Below are positions 1 through 11,286 of a stretch of DNA of 64,000 bases, piece by piece. The position numbers and the translations under genes were made by a program. The stretch is from assembly GCA_038025085.1 (NCBI GenBank), contig CM076144.1:47904001-47968000 (forward strand). Direction: 5' to 3'. Source of the DNA: Tetragonia tetragonoides. Lineage: Eukaryota; Streptophyta; Magnoliopsida; Caryophyllales; Aizoaceae. The first letter of the stretch is position 1. Every line of letters begins with the position of its first letter. A model generated the notes under the pieces. It was not told the DNA's origin and made no database searches. It was given only the letters and a program-made list of their open reading frames with translations.

Positions 1-777
1 GTCTTTTTTTTAATTTTTCGGCGGCTTTTTTTTTTTATTTTTGCCTATTTTTTTTTGTTTTTTTATTTTTCCTTTTTTTTTTTTACCGAATCTGAATTAC
101 ATCAAAAGAAAAAGAAAAATAAAGAAATAGAAAAAGGGAGAGGGGAAATTGGGAGACTGACTCTCTTTTTTTTTTTGCTAAAAGATCCTAGAAAATTGTT
201 CATGACTTTTTAGAATATATCGTCGGGAAAATGATGGGTGTTCATTGAATTTGAATTCTCGCACCATCTTCGGGCATTAGGAACTAGCTAAAAATAAAAG
301 AAAAGGCTTCTAACACGTAAGTACATGTTGGGATATAATCACGATATTCATGCATTCAGGCAAGCATTACAACGACATAATTACAGGCAAACATGTGATC
401 AGACGGACATTACAACAACACATGCACAACGAGCAAGCGAATGCACGAATGTGGGCTAGAGGCTTTTGGCTCCTGTGAGGTTAGATTTCCGTTCGGCAGA
501 TGGTCGACACATCAATTGTAATTCTTTTCATCAACAAGGATTGATGAGTCATGGGTGAGGAAGCGTCGATTTGCACGATAGGTCAACTGTATATTCCTTT
601 AGATATATGGGTTGTCTACGAGTTGCGACACAAACTTCCTCGAGGGTCGATAAGGGTCAAAAGGTTATGCAAAAGCACATGCAAATGATGCAAAATATGG
701 AACATATTATTTAACAATTAAGCAAACTTGAATTTCGAGTCTCACCCTCTTAAATAAATCCTCAGTGGAGTCGCCAC
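1..777 (-). mobile_element. Internal 5' edge of an Ogre/Tat-like LTR retrotransposon
   Basis: This is the stretch beyond the LTR edge at 778 and, on the minus strand, the start of the element's internal region. It is T-rich at the left end, and I see no open reading frame or recognisable gag. The assignment rests on the primer-binding-site-like motif at 760-776 next to a TG LTR terminus. The rest of the element would lie outside the window. Confidence 0.4.
760..776 (-). promoter_or_regulatory. Primer binding site, tRNA-Arg-like
   Basis: The minus strand reads TGGCGACTCCACTGAGG, one base inside the LTR terminus. TGGCGAC... is complementary to the 3' end of some plant tRNA-Arg species, the primer type reported for Ogre/Tat Ty3 elements. 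The tRNA match is inferred from memory of tRNA ends and was not searched. Confidence 0.5.
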
Positions 778-2250
778 TGTAAGGACCCGGGATTTCTACG
801 GCCACGGAGTGCGTCCTTATAGAAAATTTGTAAGTTGGGGGTTTAGATAAGTTCAAGGGACCATCGAGTTAGAAAAGATTTTGTAAAGACTTGAATTGGA
901 TATAAACCGTGAAAGAGGTCACAAATCCGCTATCGGCGTTTTATCGAAGGGACAAACTGAAGGGACAACCCAATAGCGCGATAAGTGAACTAATCATGTT
1001 TTTAGAAAGACTCCCGCTCATATAGAACATATGAGTACCAAAGAATATAGGGTTCGGGGGCGAAGGTACGAGGTGGGAAGGTGTTAGGCACCCAACTCGC
1101 CCGTATTATTATGGCCTCAACTAACTCAAGTTTGCTTAATAATTTAAAGACATGATTCTCACACAAACCGGATTAACAACCTAGATTTAGACTATTAATT
1201 GGTTCATCACAAGCATCACAACATTTATTTTTATCCCTTGTTTAGACATGCATTTGATTGGAAAATTGAGCATTACAACGACTAGACATGCTTGGAAGGA
1301 AAATATTTAGGAAGCAATAAAAGACGTAATTTAGCATGATATCTACATTATGACTACTAGAAAATAAACAATTAAGCAAGCAATTTAATTTTAGCCCTCA
1401 GGATTTTGTATCTGAACTGTAAGCTATATTTGACAAAAATAGTAAAGACAAGATCTCAAGTAAAGAAAGAAGGGGAAGCTCGGTGTCAATACTCCCGAGA
1501 ATAGAATAGAATTGTTTATTGAAGAAAGAGGGAGAAGCTCAGAGTCAATACTACTGAGAATAGAGGGTGTCAACTGTAAACTGTGTGATTTGAACTGAGG
1601 GAGGAGGGTCGTATTTATAGGCACAGGGAAGTAGGGTTGGACGGCTGAAAAGGAGCCGAAAATCGAATTGGGCATGAAAAATCAGTCGGGCCAGAAGCCA
1701 CGTCAGCGCCGCTAGCGACCCTGGGTTTTATTCCAAGGCCGCTGACGGCTGTCAGCTTGCCAGCTGGATGTTTGCAGTGCCATATCTCACTCGTTTGGGC
1801 TTCAAATTGGATGATTCAAGATGCGTTGGAAAGATTATTGGGTCTAGTTTCAAATGAATTTGGTTTGAGGCCCAAATGTTTTATGAATCTCGAGATATAC
1901 CCGAAAGAATAAGGAGAGGTCAGTTTTGGAGTACGCATCAATGTTGGGCTCGTAACTCCTTGGTTGGGAATGTGGTGTGGGTTCATGATATGTCATTGGA
2001 AATATATTTGAATAAGAAGTTTAAAAATATAAGGCTCACAAATTAATTCAACCAAATGAACTCCCAAATTGGGTTGGAAACACGGTCCACAGTATTCGGC
2101 TACATCTGTTTTGACCCTTAACTTCGTTTGGCCATAACTCTTAGGTGCGGAATCGTATTTTGACACAGAAGGAAGCAATGGAAAGCTCTTAAAAGGGGCT
2201 TTTGAATGTGACTGGAATAAAGGAGTGTTTAGAGTAAAAAACCTGAGACC
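778..2250 (-). mobile_element. LTR (5' LTR of a minus-strand Ogre/Tat-like element); right edge uncertain
   Basis: The plus strand begins TGTAAGGACCC directly after the primer-binding site, so the LTR lies to the right of 778. On the minus strand a TATAAATA box at 1612-1619 fits the U3 promoter, with transcription towards 778. I cannot find the outer TG/CA end or a target duplication. The right edge at 2250 is only where the ~310-bp repeat block begins, and that block may itself be part of U3. Confidence 0.45.
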
Positions 2251-2329
2251 TTATCTTAACTATTAAAGCAAAAATAGCGTTCAAGCTTATAAATTACTCC
2301 TTTCATCATCGGGCTTTTGCAGAGAAATC

Positions 2330-3160
2330 TGAAGGCGCTGTTTTTGGCGTCTACATCCGGGCCCCCAGAAGCCAAAAACGAAGACTATAATCCACGTTTT
2401 CGGGCTTCCGGGAGGACCCATAACGAAGGCGAATATTTTTGCACCACATCGCACGGGACATCCTTAGGGAACATAAAAGGCCCCAAAGGTCCATTATTAG
2501 GTCCCCGATAGCCCTGTAAGGGCGTTTTTACGGGACACCAATGTAATTGCTGGATTACCGAATGCATCGGTGATATCGAAGTTCGGAGCTCCGGATGACC
2601 CTCACGGGGCACCGAGGATCCTCTATTAACATAATAGACCCCACAGAGATGTTTGGGAAAAAATGACACCGGGGCCCTGGGAAGCCAAAAACGAAGGCTA
2701 TAATCCACGTTTTTTGGGATTCTGGGAGGCCCCGTAACAAATGTGTATATTTTTGCACCGCATTACACGGATCACCCGTAGGGGACATGGGATGACCTTG
2801 GGGTCACTTATCTTGTCCCTGATAGGCTTGGAAGGGCGTTTTACGGGACATTGGTATACCAAAAACATGAATGATAATAATCGAAATTCCGGAATCCGGA
2901 TGACCCTCTTGGGATACCGAGGGTCCTCTAAGGTCATGGTAGACCCCCTGCAAAAGTTTGGGCAACAATGACACCGAGCCCCCGAAAGCCGAAAACAAAG
3001 GCTATAATCCACGTATTTTGAGCTTCCGGGAGGCCCCGAAAAGAAAGTGGATATTTTCGCACCACATCGCACCGGACACCCCTAGGGGACATGGGAGGCC
3101 CCCGGGGTAGGTTATCGGGTCCTTGGTAGGCTTGAATGGACATCAGAGGGTAATCCATGA
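2330..3160. repeat. Degenerate tandem repeat, about three units of 305-320 bp
   Basis: The motif GCCAAAAACGAAGNCTATAA followed by TCCACGTTTT recurs at about 2364, 2684 and 2990, each time followed by a block containing TTTTTGCACCRCATYRCAC (third copy TTTTCGCACC). Unit spacing is about 320 and 306 bp. The many overlapping short frames here on both strands are by-products of GC-rich repeat units, not genes. The block may be the U3 of the adjacent Ogre/Tat-like LTR or a satellite-like array derived from it. Confidence 0.75.
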
Positions 3161-3800
3161 TTTTTGGGTACCGAGCATGGCTCCCCACCACCGCTTGTCG
3201 CAAAACCTACCCCCAAGCCCTTTCTACTATTATAGTGAGATCTCATAAATTCTCCCCTTTCTTTTTGAAGTGAAATCTATTTTTTTATTTTTTATTTTTT
3301 TCTATTTTTCAACGTACTTTTTAATTAATAATTTAATTAAATAGCTACCATCTGTGAAAAAAATTATTTTTCCATAACTTAATAAAATACTTAAAAGTTT
3401 GAGGTGAAACTCTTAGAAAATAATTCTCTAAACTCTCAAAATCCCAGTACGAAAGTTATGCGTTAGGCATGTCTACTCTTGTTATTAGAACCACTAAACT
3501 TTATTATATGACTCTTTAGTGGGTAGTTGCTTGAGAGAGGGCTTGTGGGTGAAGGAAGGCAAGCGATGCAACATTAAGCGCCTACCATTATGAAAGTTAT
3601 GCATTGGGCATATCTACTCGACGGTTTTTGGGTATCGAGCATGGTTCCTCACCACCACGTGCCGCCAAACCTACCCCCACGCCTCTCTACTATTACAGTG
3701 AGGTCTCATAATTTTTCCCGAATTATTTTAAAGTGATTTCTATTTATTTATTTTTTTGATATTTTTCTATTTCTCAGCATAATTTTTTAATTAAAATTTA
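3150..3800. repeat. Direct repeat, two copies about 470 bp apart
   Basis: A segment containing TTTTTGGGTAYCGAGCATGG and CAAAACCTACCCCCA-like sequence, then a run TAGTGAGRTCTCATAA and an A/T-rich tail, occurs at 3155-3330 and again at 3622-3800 with moderate divergence. Between them lies non-coding sequence. It probably belongs to the same decayed LTR element as the upstream repeat units. Confidence 0.65.
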
Positions 3801-4589
3801 AATTAAATAGTCTTAAACATTCAAGTTGGTATAACTATTTTTTGTTAAGGAAAAAAACCACGAAAAAGTATCACTTTTTCATTCATGGATATCATTTTTT
3901 TGTTCATAAGTATCCGTTTTGTTCACAAATATCATACTTCATGCATGAGGCTGCCTCATACGAATTTCTGGAAACGAATTACTATTTTTCTTCGAGATCT
4001 GCTTCACACCATGCATTTAGTAATCGTATTGTTTTCTACTTTTGTCTTAGACCGAACAGGGCTAGCGATAGATCGAGTGTAATATATACTCTTTATTGGT
4101 TGAGGTTGAGAAGATTGTTGACTGAAAATCGGTGATTGTTCATACAAAAAATAACGTATTTGAATTGGTTGTTCCTAATAAAGTCGTGCATATTCATTTA
4201 GATTGGAATTCAGTTTGTTCCAATTTTATCCAAAAAGAATTCAATTTCTTCTAATTTCTCCCGTTTTCAGTTAAAAATTTTAATTTATTCTACTTTTCTC
4301 TAGTCTGATCTAATTTGTTCCAGTTCTCTTTAATTTTTTCCAGTTGGCCAAATTTGTTCAAGTAGATAAAATTACAATTTTCTGTTATGTGTTCCAATTT
4401 TCAAAATGCAACAACCATGTTACGACGAGACCATCCCATATGAATATTTTTGTGTATTTTTGGGCCCATCAAAATACATGGTCAATAGAAGCTTCGGGTT
4501 TTCGAACTCCAAAATACCACATTTTTAAAAGGAGGGAGAGGGAGAAAAGAAAAGAAAGAGATCAAGTCCAAGTCAAGAGATCAACAATT

Positions 4590-4720
4590 ACAAAAGCCTC
4601 GCTCACAGATAATGTCATCACTCTGGCTTGTAGCCTTCCATACAGAAACAATTGAGGCCATAAAAGATAATACTGGCTTAGGAATTGTGCACCCTTATTG
4701 CCTGCTTCGACTAGCAAGTA
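4590..4720 (-). repeat. Extra partial copy of the PEAMT-like 3' flank
   Basis: The sequence around CTTGTAGCCTTCCATACAGA at 4627 recurs at about 5010 just downstream of copy A and, more weakly, at 13195 downstream of copy B. It is followed in each case by AGATAATAC and GTGCACCC-like blocks. This is a short internal duplication of the 3' UTR or downstream flank. No methyltransferase exon is attached to it. Confidence 0.6.
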
Positions 4721-5627
4721 CCACATTGCTTTTGGTGTTTTGTTTTTAATTCCTATAAACATATAATAATCGCACTTCAGATCTCTGGTCAAACGGAAAC
4801 AGCTTATTTGTGGGACTCTCACAGGGTAATGTTGCATACAACCGACCCCCCTTATCCTGCCTAGGCGGGAGACTCTTTGGAGGCAATGGGGTTTTGTTGA
4901 TATAGTACTCGTATCTTTTTCTACTTTGATCTATTTCTACTTTTGTTCAAGATTTAAGAGCAGACCAAGATAAAGTAAAGTAAAACATCCCAGAAAATAT
5001 CATCACTGTGGCTTGTAGCCTTCCATACAGAAACAGTTGATCGAGGTCACAAAAGATAATACAGTACATTATCTGTAGCTTGGGGATTGTGCACCCCTTA
5101 TTGCCTGATACTATAACTTAGCAAAGTCCGTTTCTGAAGATCCTTGTAATACTTACCACACACTAGCAATGAACTAAAAAAGAGCTAATTAATGAATCAG
5201 TTGTTCACTTTTTTCTCAGCAAAAAACCAACCCATTGTTTGCTTACCCGATTTAGACCTCATCAACCTGGCATTCCAACCAACAGCTATCCAAAAGTTGT
5301 AATCTTCCTGAAGATTATTTCACAATTAAACAGTAAAAACATTGTAAAAAAGGACCAACTAAAACCAACATCGATCTTGTCAAATGTTATTTGGTAGACG
5401 ATATATAGAGTGAAGGAACAACTATTTAAGAAGCAACAAGCAAGCAGTTCTATAACAAACCTCGCCAAAGTCATTAATGAAACGATCTTTGTCCTTCTCA
5501 ACTCCATCAATTTCCTTTTCCAGAATTTCGATTATCTAACAGAGAAGACAACACATCAAAATACTAATAGTGGTTTTACATATCTTGAGCGCGCGAAGAA
5601 AGAAAGGGTTGCTACACATAACAGAAC

Positions 5628-6368
5628 TGTTGAGGTAACGCCCCAAATACCAAATAATATTTAGTTGTGTTTTATTTTATTTTAGTTTTGTAAAGAAAAT
5701 AAAATAGAACAAAAAGAAAAAAAAAAGAAGGAAGTTAAAAAGTTGGGAAAACAAAAAGGCTTAAGCCTTTTGGTTTTCTTTAGTTGATAATTGGGAAACA
5801 AAAGGTCTTAGCCTTTTGGTCTTCTTTAGTGGTTGATGATTGAATATAAAGGGACAAGCCCTTTGTTTTTGCAAAGGCCGAGTGATTGAGTTTGGCAGTA
5901 AAAGGAAGGCCGAAACAAACAAAAGTAAAGGAAGAGACCAAGTGAGTGAGAGACAAACAAAGAGTGAGAGAAATTGAGTATTTCTCCAAAGAGGTTTGTT
6001 TCAGTTCACGGTTGATTCGGTTTGTTCGGGTGAAGGTAATCGGAGTATTCGGATCGGTCATCGACAGGTATTTGTGGGTGTATCTTTGGTTTTGTGGGAG
6101 TACCAAATTGAGTTAGAGTTTGTCAATTTGTACTAATACCAAAGATAGTTTGTTTACTTGTTGCTTGATCTTGTGAGTGTTGCCTTTGTACTCTTGATTA
6201 TTATAGTGAATCATATTTTAGTGCGTGGAGATCCGCACCGTGGTTTTTCCCCTAATTGAGAGGGGTTTTCCACGTAAAATTGTTTGTGTTGTTTTTGGGT
6301 TCTTGCACTTTATTTTTCCGATTATATGTTGTTGTGATTGTGGGCAAATACCGTAGTTTTCCCCAACA
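5628..6368 (+). repeat. 5' LTR of the copia element
   Basis: 741 bp, starting TGTTGAGG and ending CCCCAACA, matched by 7794-8535. A TATA-like AATATAAAGGG lies near 5844, suitable for the LTR promoter; in the 3' LTR the same place reads AATATAAAAGGG. It ends directly before the Met-tRNA primer site. Confidence 0.95.
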
Positions 6369-6369
6369 G

Positions 6370-6381
6370 TGGTATCAGAGC
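6370..6381 (+). promoter_or_regulatory. Primer binding site, initiator Met tRNA
   Basis: TGGTATCAGAGC starts two bases after the 5' LTR. This is the classic plant copia primer site complementary to the 3' end of initiator methionine tRNA. Confidence 0.95.
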
Positions 6382-6452
6382 TTTTGGTTGTAGGATCGGT
6401 GGTGGGAAAATTACTGTATTTGTTGAAGGAGGAATTATTTTGTGCAATTAAC

Positions 6453-7799
6453 ATGTCTGGTAGCGTGCCCAAATTTGAAATCCCTTTGTTTGATGGTAAA
6501 ATTAATTTTACTGTGTGGAAGAGTACGGTTGAGGATTTGTTGGTTCAACAAAATTTAGATGAGGCTTTAGATGAGACAAAGCCTAGTGGGGTGACCGATG
6601 CCCAATGGACATCGAAGAAGAAGAAAGCTGTCAAAACTATTAGATTAGCTATGGCTCCGGAGATCAAGTATAATTACTTGACTGAGACAGATCCAAAGAA
6701 GTTGTTGGATAAGCTCCAGAGTGTATATGCATCAAAGTCACTGACTAACAAGCTTTGTTTGAGATATGAGTTGTACCAGCTAAAGATGGAGCAAGGTACA
6801 GCGTTGCAGGACCACATTAAAAGTTTTAACCAGCTAGTATGTCAGTTGAGAAATGCAGATGAGAAGATCTCCGATTAAGAGGAGGCATTGTTATTGTTGG
6901 ATTCACTACCTAAGTCCTACAGGCCAATTGTGCAGACATTACTTGTAGGGAGGACAGAGATTACACTAGATGAAGCAATGACAGTGTTGAGAGAGAATGA
7001 TCGGATGATGTTGCAGGTTGATGGTGTATCTCCTAGTGATGGAGGAGATAGAGTACTAGCTGCGGAGGTGTCCGAAAGAGGGAGGAATCATGAGAGAAGA
7101 GGAGGTGGCCCGAGAAGTAGATCGAAGTCGCGCGCGAGAGACTTTAGTAACGTGGAGTGTTACTATTGTGGTGAGAAGGGTCATATTCAGAGTCGTTGCC
7201 CAAAGATGAGAGATGATTTGAAGAGTTTCAAGCAGCTGCAAGAGAAGATGGGTAAGACCAAAATTGATGATGATAGCGGTTCCTCTAATGTAATTATGTC
7301 TTGTGATGGTAATAAGGAGTTGTTCTTGGCTAGTAACAATGAGGGGAAGGAAAGCCAAGAGAGTTGGGTGTTGGACTCCGGCGCTTCGGTTCACATTTGT
7401 AGAGACCATGCTATGTTTGATACTTTGTGCCAAGATGGTGAGTATGGTGACATCAACATGGGGAGTGGTAAGTTAAAGGTGAAAGGGATGGGTAGCATCC
7501 GAATTGAGCTCCATGGTGGTGTGACTAGAACCTTCCACAATGTGAGGTATGTACCCGATGCTCGTGTTAACGTGATTTCGTTGGGTGAGTTGACATCGCA
7601 AGGGTGTAGATACATTGGTACGGGAAGGTGGTGCAAAGTGTATCGTGGTGCTACTTTGATTGTTCAAGGGAGGAAGGCGGAGAACAACTTGTGCTATGTT
7701 GAGGGTCATTGCGTAGGGAGGAGCAAGGCCAAGAAGAAGGTCCGTTTCTCGGACAAGGTGGAAGTATTTGGTGATTTGGGTCGAGGGAGGATTTGTTGA
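6453..7799 (+). pseudogene. Copia gag-protease polyprotein, one in-frame stop
   Basis: The start ATG at 6453 gives MSGSVPKFEIPLFDG, then the copia capsid (UBN2-type) domain, a CCHC zinc knuckle CYYCGEKGHIQSRC and the protease active site WVLDSGASVHIC. One TAA at 6876-6878 interrupts gag just before a conserved leucine-rich stretch (EEALLLLDSLPKSY); the frame is the same on both sides, so a single nonsense change is the simplest explanation. After the protease the frame continues into KKVRFSDKVEVFG and ends inside the 3' LTR. There is no integrase, RT or RNase H: an internal deletion joins the protease to the element's tail. Compare the TR-GAG class of plant elements that keep only gag. Confidence 0.92.
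7780..7793 (+). promoter_or_regulatory. Polypurine tract of the copia element
   Basis: The purine-rich CGAGGGAGGATT directly abuts the 3' LTR start TGTTGAGG and would prime plus-strand DNA synthesis. It also lies within the open frame. Confidence 0.8.
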
Positions 7800-8535
7800 G
7801 GTAACGCCCCAAATACCAAATAATATTTAGTTGTGTTTTATTTTATTTTAGTTTTGTAAAGAAAATAAAATAGAACAAAAAGAAAAGAAAAAGAAGGAAG
7901 TTAAAAAGTTGGGAAAACAAAAAGGCTTAAGCCTTTTGGTTTTCTTTAGTTGATGATTGGGAAACAAAAGGTCTTAGCCTTTTGGTCTTCTTTAGTGGTT
8001 GATGATTGAATATAAAAGGGACAAGCCCTTTGTTTTTGCAAAGGCCGAGTGATTGAGTTTGGCAGTAAAAGGAAGGCCGAAACAAACAAAAGTAAAGGAA
8101 GAGACCAAGTGAGTGAGAGACAAACAAAGAGTGAGAGAAATTGAGTATTTCTCCAAAGAGGTTTGTTCCAGTTCACGGTTGATTCGGTTTGTTCGGGTGA
8201 AGGTAATCGGAGTATTCGGATCGGTCATCGACAGATATTTGTGGGTGTATCTTTGGTTTTGTGGGAGTACCAAATTGAGTTAGAGTTTGTCAATTTGTAC
8301 TAATACCAAAGATAGTTTGTTTACTTGTTGCTTGATCTTGTGAGTGTTGCCTTTGTACTCTTGATTATTATAGTGAATCATATTTTAGTGCGTGGAGATC
8401 CGCACCGTGGTTTTTCCCCTAAATGAGAGGGGTTTTCCACGTAAAATTGTTTGTGTTGTTTTTGGGTTCTTGCACTTTATTTTTCCGATTATCTGTTGTT
8501 GTGATTGTGGGTAAATACCGTAGTTTTCCCCAACA
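7794..8535 (+). repeat. 3' LTR of the copia element
   Basis: 742 bp, nearly identical to the 5' LTR. It is followed directly by the duplicated target AGAAC, which in the host gene is the start of an intron (GTTCT on the minus strand). Confidence 0.95.
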
Positions 8536-9655
8536 AGAACCTCATTGTTCCTATCTTCAGCGATGACCTTGTCAAATCCAGCATCTCTTAGCATCTGATA
8601 CAATTTGTAATCGTCAACATTCTTGTCATAAGTCGAAGGACACTCTGTGAATAAGATCTGATTAGCAGTTTCGCACTAACCTGGCCATAGGTCTGCACAT
8701 CGTGAAAATCATATCGAGACCTATAAATTCAGGTGAAGGTGGACCAACCCATTTGCAAGAGTCCGCGATTAGAATTTTGCCTCCAAGCTTCAACCACTTG
8801 TAAAACGATCTAAATAATGCAGGTTTATCCTGAAATGTACAGTCCAAAGGATTTAGTTTTTACTTTTAATTTTATTGCAGCAAGTTTTGCACACTAACAA
8901 ATCAAACAATTGTAACCATGAATATCTATAAATCTTCTCTACAATGTAGTTGAACAGATTATTACATGAATATGCAGAATGGAGCCGCGACTGAAGATCA
9001 CATCAAAAGTGTTGTCAGGGTATGTTTTCTTGGTGCAATCTGCCAAGAAAACAGATATCATATTTACGGAGAGATCAATTCCAACTTCGTCAACACCAAA
9101 GTTCTCAGCCAGGTAAAAAGCAGCTCCACCTATGCCACAGCACACATCAAGAACTTTCTGGCCGGGCTTTAGGTCCACCTTCGAAATCGAAACAAACTCT
9201 CTCGTTGTTTCTGCTCAGATATAAGTAATTAATAAGATGTTTATTAAGTGTCCATAACTAAGAAGAGGTCGAATTGAAGTTCTAATGCATGCGTAACACA
9301 ATTTAGGTATAGTTGTCAATTAAAAACAAAACATAGATAATATTATGCACAAATTAAAGCCTACCAAGTCCTCCCGGGCTCAGAAATCCTGTGCCACAGA
9401 TACGCTCAAGGAGCGAAATGAATTTAATTAGGTGTATAGTAAACATTAGCCACAAAGTTTTGGACCTCATTATCAACCTTTAGGTCTGAAACTGATGAAG
9501 AGAGTACCTGTATGCACAAACCAAAGAGTGACAAGATAATCTAAAGCATGAACATTAATAGTACCGCTAATATCACAATGAATTTTACACTCAAAAATTG
9601 CATATGAGGCTCTCTAAAATAAATTTCTGTCAAATTTTGATATACTCATGTCATA

Positions 9656-9902
9656 CTCCTCTGTTTCAAAAAAAAAAAAAAAAAATTCCTATTTGCATTT
9701 TTGAGTCAAACTTTACAAAATAAACATTTGAAGACTTACAATGTCGAAATATTATTTTTAGATTCATTTTTAGTTGTACTTTCACAATATAAAGTTTTTG
9801 TACTTATGATATTTATATATAATTATAGTTATTAGTTGTCAAAGTATTGTCTCGAAAGCTGTGTAAAGTCAAACAAAAAGTTCATTTTGGAAAGGATGAA
9901 AT
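9656..9902. mobile_element. Stowaway-type MITE in intron 2 of PEAMT-like copy A
   Basis: About 247 bp flanked by TA. It begins CTCCTCTGTTTCAAA and ends TTTTGGAAAGGATGAA, with an internal block shared with the MITE at 42657 (TTTTTAGATTCATTTTTA, GTACTTTCACAATAT, GTCAAAGTATT). The equivalent intron of copy B lacks it, which confirms it as an insertion. Terminal repeats have mutated. Confidence 0.8.
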
Positions 9903-10565
9903 ATTTGACGGGGTATCGGCCGGTATGTATTACCTGGGACTGGGACACCACTTTTTCATCAAGATGGGAGGGTTCTGGGTTAAGCACCATAGCTTCCTCA
10001 ACAGTCATGGACATTTCTAGCACCAAATAAGCATAACCCCAAGTTAAAATGGCCTATATTAGACAGATAGATCAAACATTAATAATAATAAAATTAATTA
10101 ACTCAAAAACCTTGAGCAGCAATTTACAGGAGAGTTATTGTTTTTGATTGAGAGATTGCTTTTGCTATTTGTCCCAAGCTTGCTGTTTGGCTTCCTGCAT
10201 TTTTATAGTCAGTATTACCACCATAGCAGCAGGACAAATTAAAATGGGGGAGAAACACGACTTTCAATTTTTAATAGGCAGTACTACTAATAATGATGAA
10301 CTGATCATAAATAATAATTGGCCCTAATGATGAATAAGGAATATGCTTGGCGCCAATTTAAAAAATTGAGTGGTTAAATCAGTCCAGTACTCCTGTCTCT
10401 CTCTTCTACTTAATTAAATTGACTAATTGAGTGGTTAAATTAGTCCTCTCCTGTCTTTTTTCTAATTAAGTTGACAAATTGAGTGATGTGCTTGGCACCA
10501 ATTAATTATGGGCATGAGAATTGGACCTGTGACATAAAGTTATCAGATGCAGAGCTAACTAAGTA

Positions 10566-10855
10566 AGTAGTGGTCTAATGGTTTTAAACTTACTCCAAGT
10601 GGTTTGGTAAGGTAAGGTTATGGATTCAAATTTTCATTTCCTCCATATCTTGTGTTTGCTAGCTTTTCGAAATTATACCGACCTCTTGCTGGTGCTATGT
10701 TGCAGCAGAGTCAGTGCTTGCGCTGGTTGTCCAGTTAGTCTCACATGTTTGCGGTTGAACACAAAAGTCCGATCATGACATAGCGGGGGTGCTTCAATCG
10801 CCATTCACTTATGGCACCCTCATTTTTTATTACCGAAAAAAAAAAAAAAAAACAC
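10566..10855 (+). mobile_element. tRNA-related SINE
   Basis: The head has a pol III A-box-like TGGTCTAATGG and a B-box-like GGATTCAAATT, then an unrelated body and a terminal A-run at about 10838-10855. The duplicated segment at 16150 lacks the corresponding sequence, so it is an insertion in copy A. Target duplication is not clear. Confidence 0.6.
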
Positions 10856-11286
10856 TACAAGTACAACACTCATAACCGTTCTTATTTTCACTGTATTTCC
10901 TACTTAATTTGTTACTGATTTACAAGACTAGCTCCATCTTCGTTTTCTGCAAACTAGCTCCATCTTCTTGTGATTTGGCCTTTCGTTTATTGTTTTAAAA
11001 CAAGTGATTGTTCCTATGGCTACTCAATGAAGCCGTGAAGTAAAGAACCTCTTCATCATGATCAAAAGTTTGTACTAATAAGAAACCTAACACAGACACA
11101 TCATCAAGCAACAAAAAAACTTCAATTTATTTAAAAGTTAGTTTAGTTGCTAAGAATTTCTACAAGCTGGTAGTTAGCTGACGTCTAAGGATTTCTAGTG
11201 ATAAGATTTGGTTTAGAAAAATAGTATATTATCTTCTACCTCTTATTTATCTTTTTGGGTAGAATGGATGAGAGGTATTAGTATTA

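Larger units (their letters stand above)
5628..8535 (+). mobile_element. Non-autonomous Ty1/copia LTR retrotransposon with gag and protease only
   Basis: A complete insertion: LTRs 5628-6368 and 7794-8535, target-site duplication AGAAC at 5623-5627 and 8536-8540, initiator-Met tRNA primer site at 6370, and a purine-rich tract before the 3' LTR. The internal region is only about 1.4 kb and codes for gag, a zinc knuckle and aspartic protease. Integrase, reverse transcriptase and RNase H are missing, so mobility would need proteins from another element. The LTRs differ at roughly ten positions by eye (about 98-99% identical), indicating a recent insertion. Confidence 0.95.
5197..10123 (-). pseudogene. 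Phosphoethanolamine N-methyltransferase-like pseudogene, copy A (C-terminal domain only)
   Basis: Exons by homology and GT-AG sites (minus): 10123-10111, 10016-9934, 9507-9365, 9210-8966, 8829-8681, 8594-8541, 5535-5461, 5307-5197. The product resembles the second S-adenosylmethionine domain of plant PEAMT, which methylates phospho-mono/dimethylethanolamine to phosphocholine. Visible motifs are [10 protein letters not shown] (SAM motif I), [44 protein letters not shown] and AGFDKVIAEDR. The first domain is absent: exon 2 (…PSHLDEK…) runs straight into the inter-domain linker exon. Defects: start codon ATG changed to ATT (10121-10123); a net +1 shift with stops in exon 3; loss of about 14 residues between motif I and ADCTKK; a 13-bp loss shifting exon 5; a 2.9-kb copia element in intron 6. 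Certainly non-functional as a full protein. Confidence 0.88.
4150..10925. repeat. Segmental duplication, copy A (PEAMT-like gene plus flanks)
   Basis: Flanking sequence and all exons of the methyltransferase-like gene here align collinearly with 12640-16250. Shared landmarks include GCCCATCAAAATAYATGGTC downstream of the gene, the exon series, GGGGGAGAAACACGACTT upstream of the first exon, and GGCACCAATTAATTATGGGC. Copy A is longer because it received a copia element (5628-8535), a Stowaway MITE (9656-9902) and a SINE (about 10566-10855). Confidence 0.8.

Noticed and set aside
2330..3160. CRISPR-like array
   Set aside because: Units are about 310 bp, degenerate and directly adjacent, with no short repeat/spacer pattern, in plant nuclear DNA.
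2317..3203. Overlapping open frames of 60-124 codons on both strands
   Set aside because: They follow the ~310-bp tandem units, overlap each other on opposite strands and match no family; they are by-products of GC-rich repeats.
9832..10030. 64-codon frames on both strands at the same place
   Set aside because: The minus-strand one contains exon 2 of the PEAMT-like copy A plus intron sequence; the plus-strand one is its shadow.
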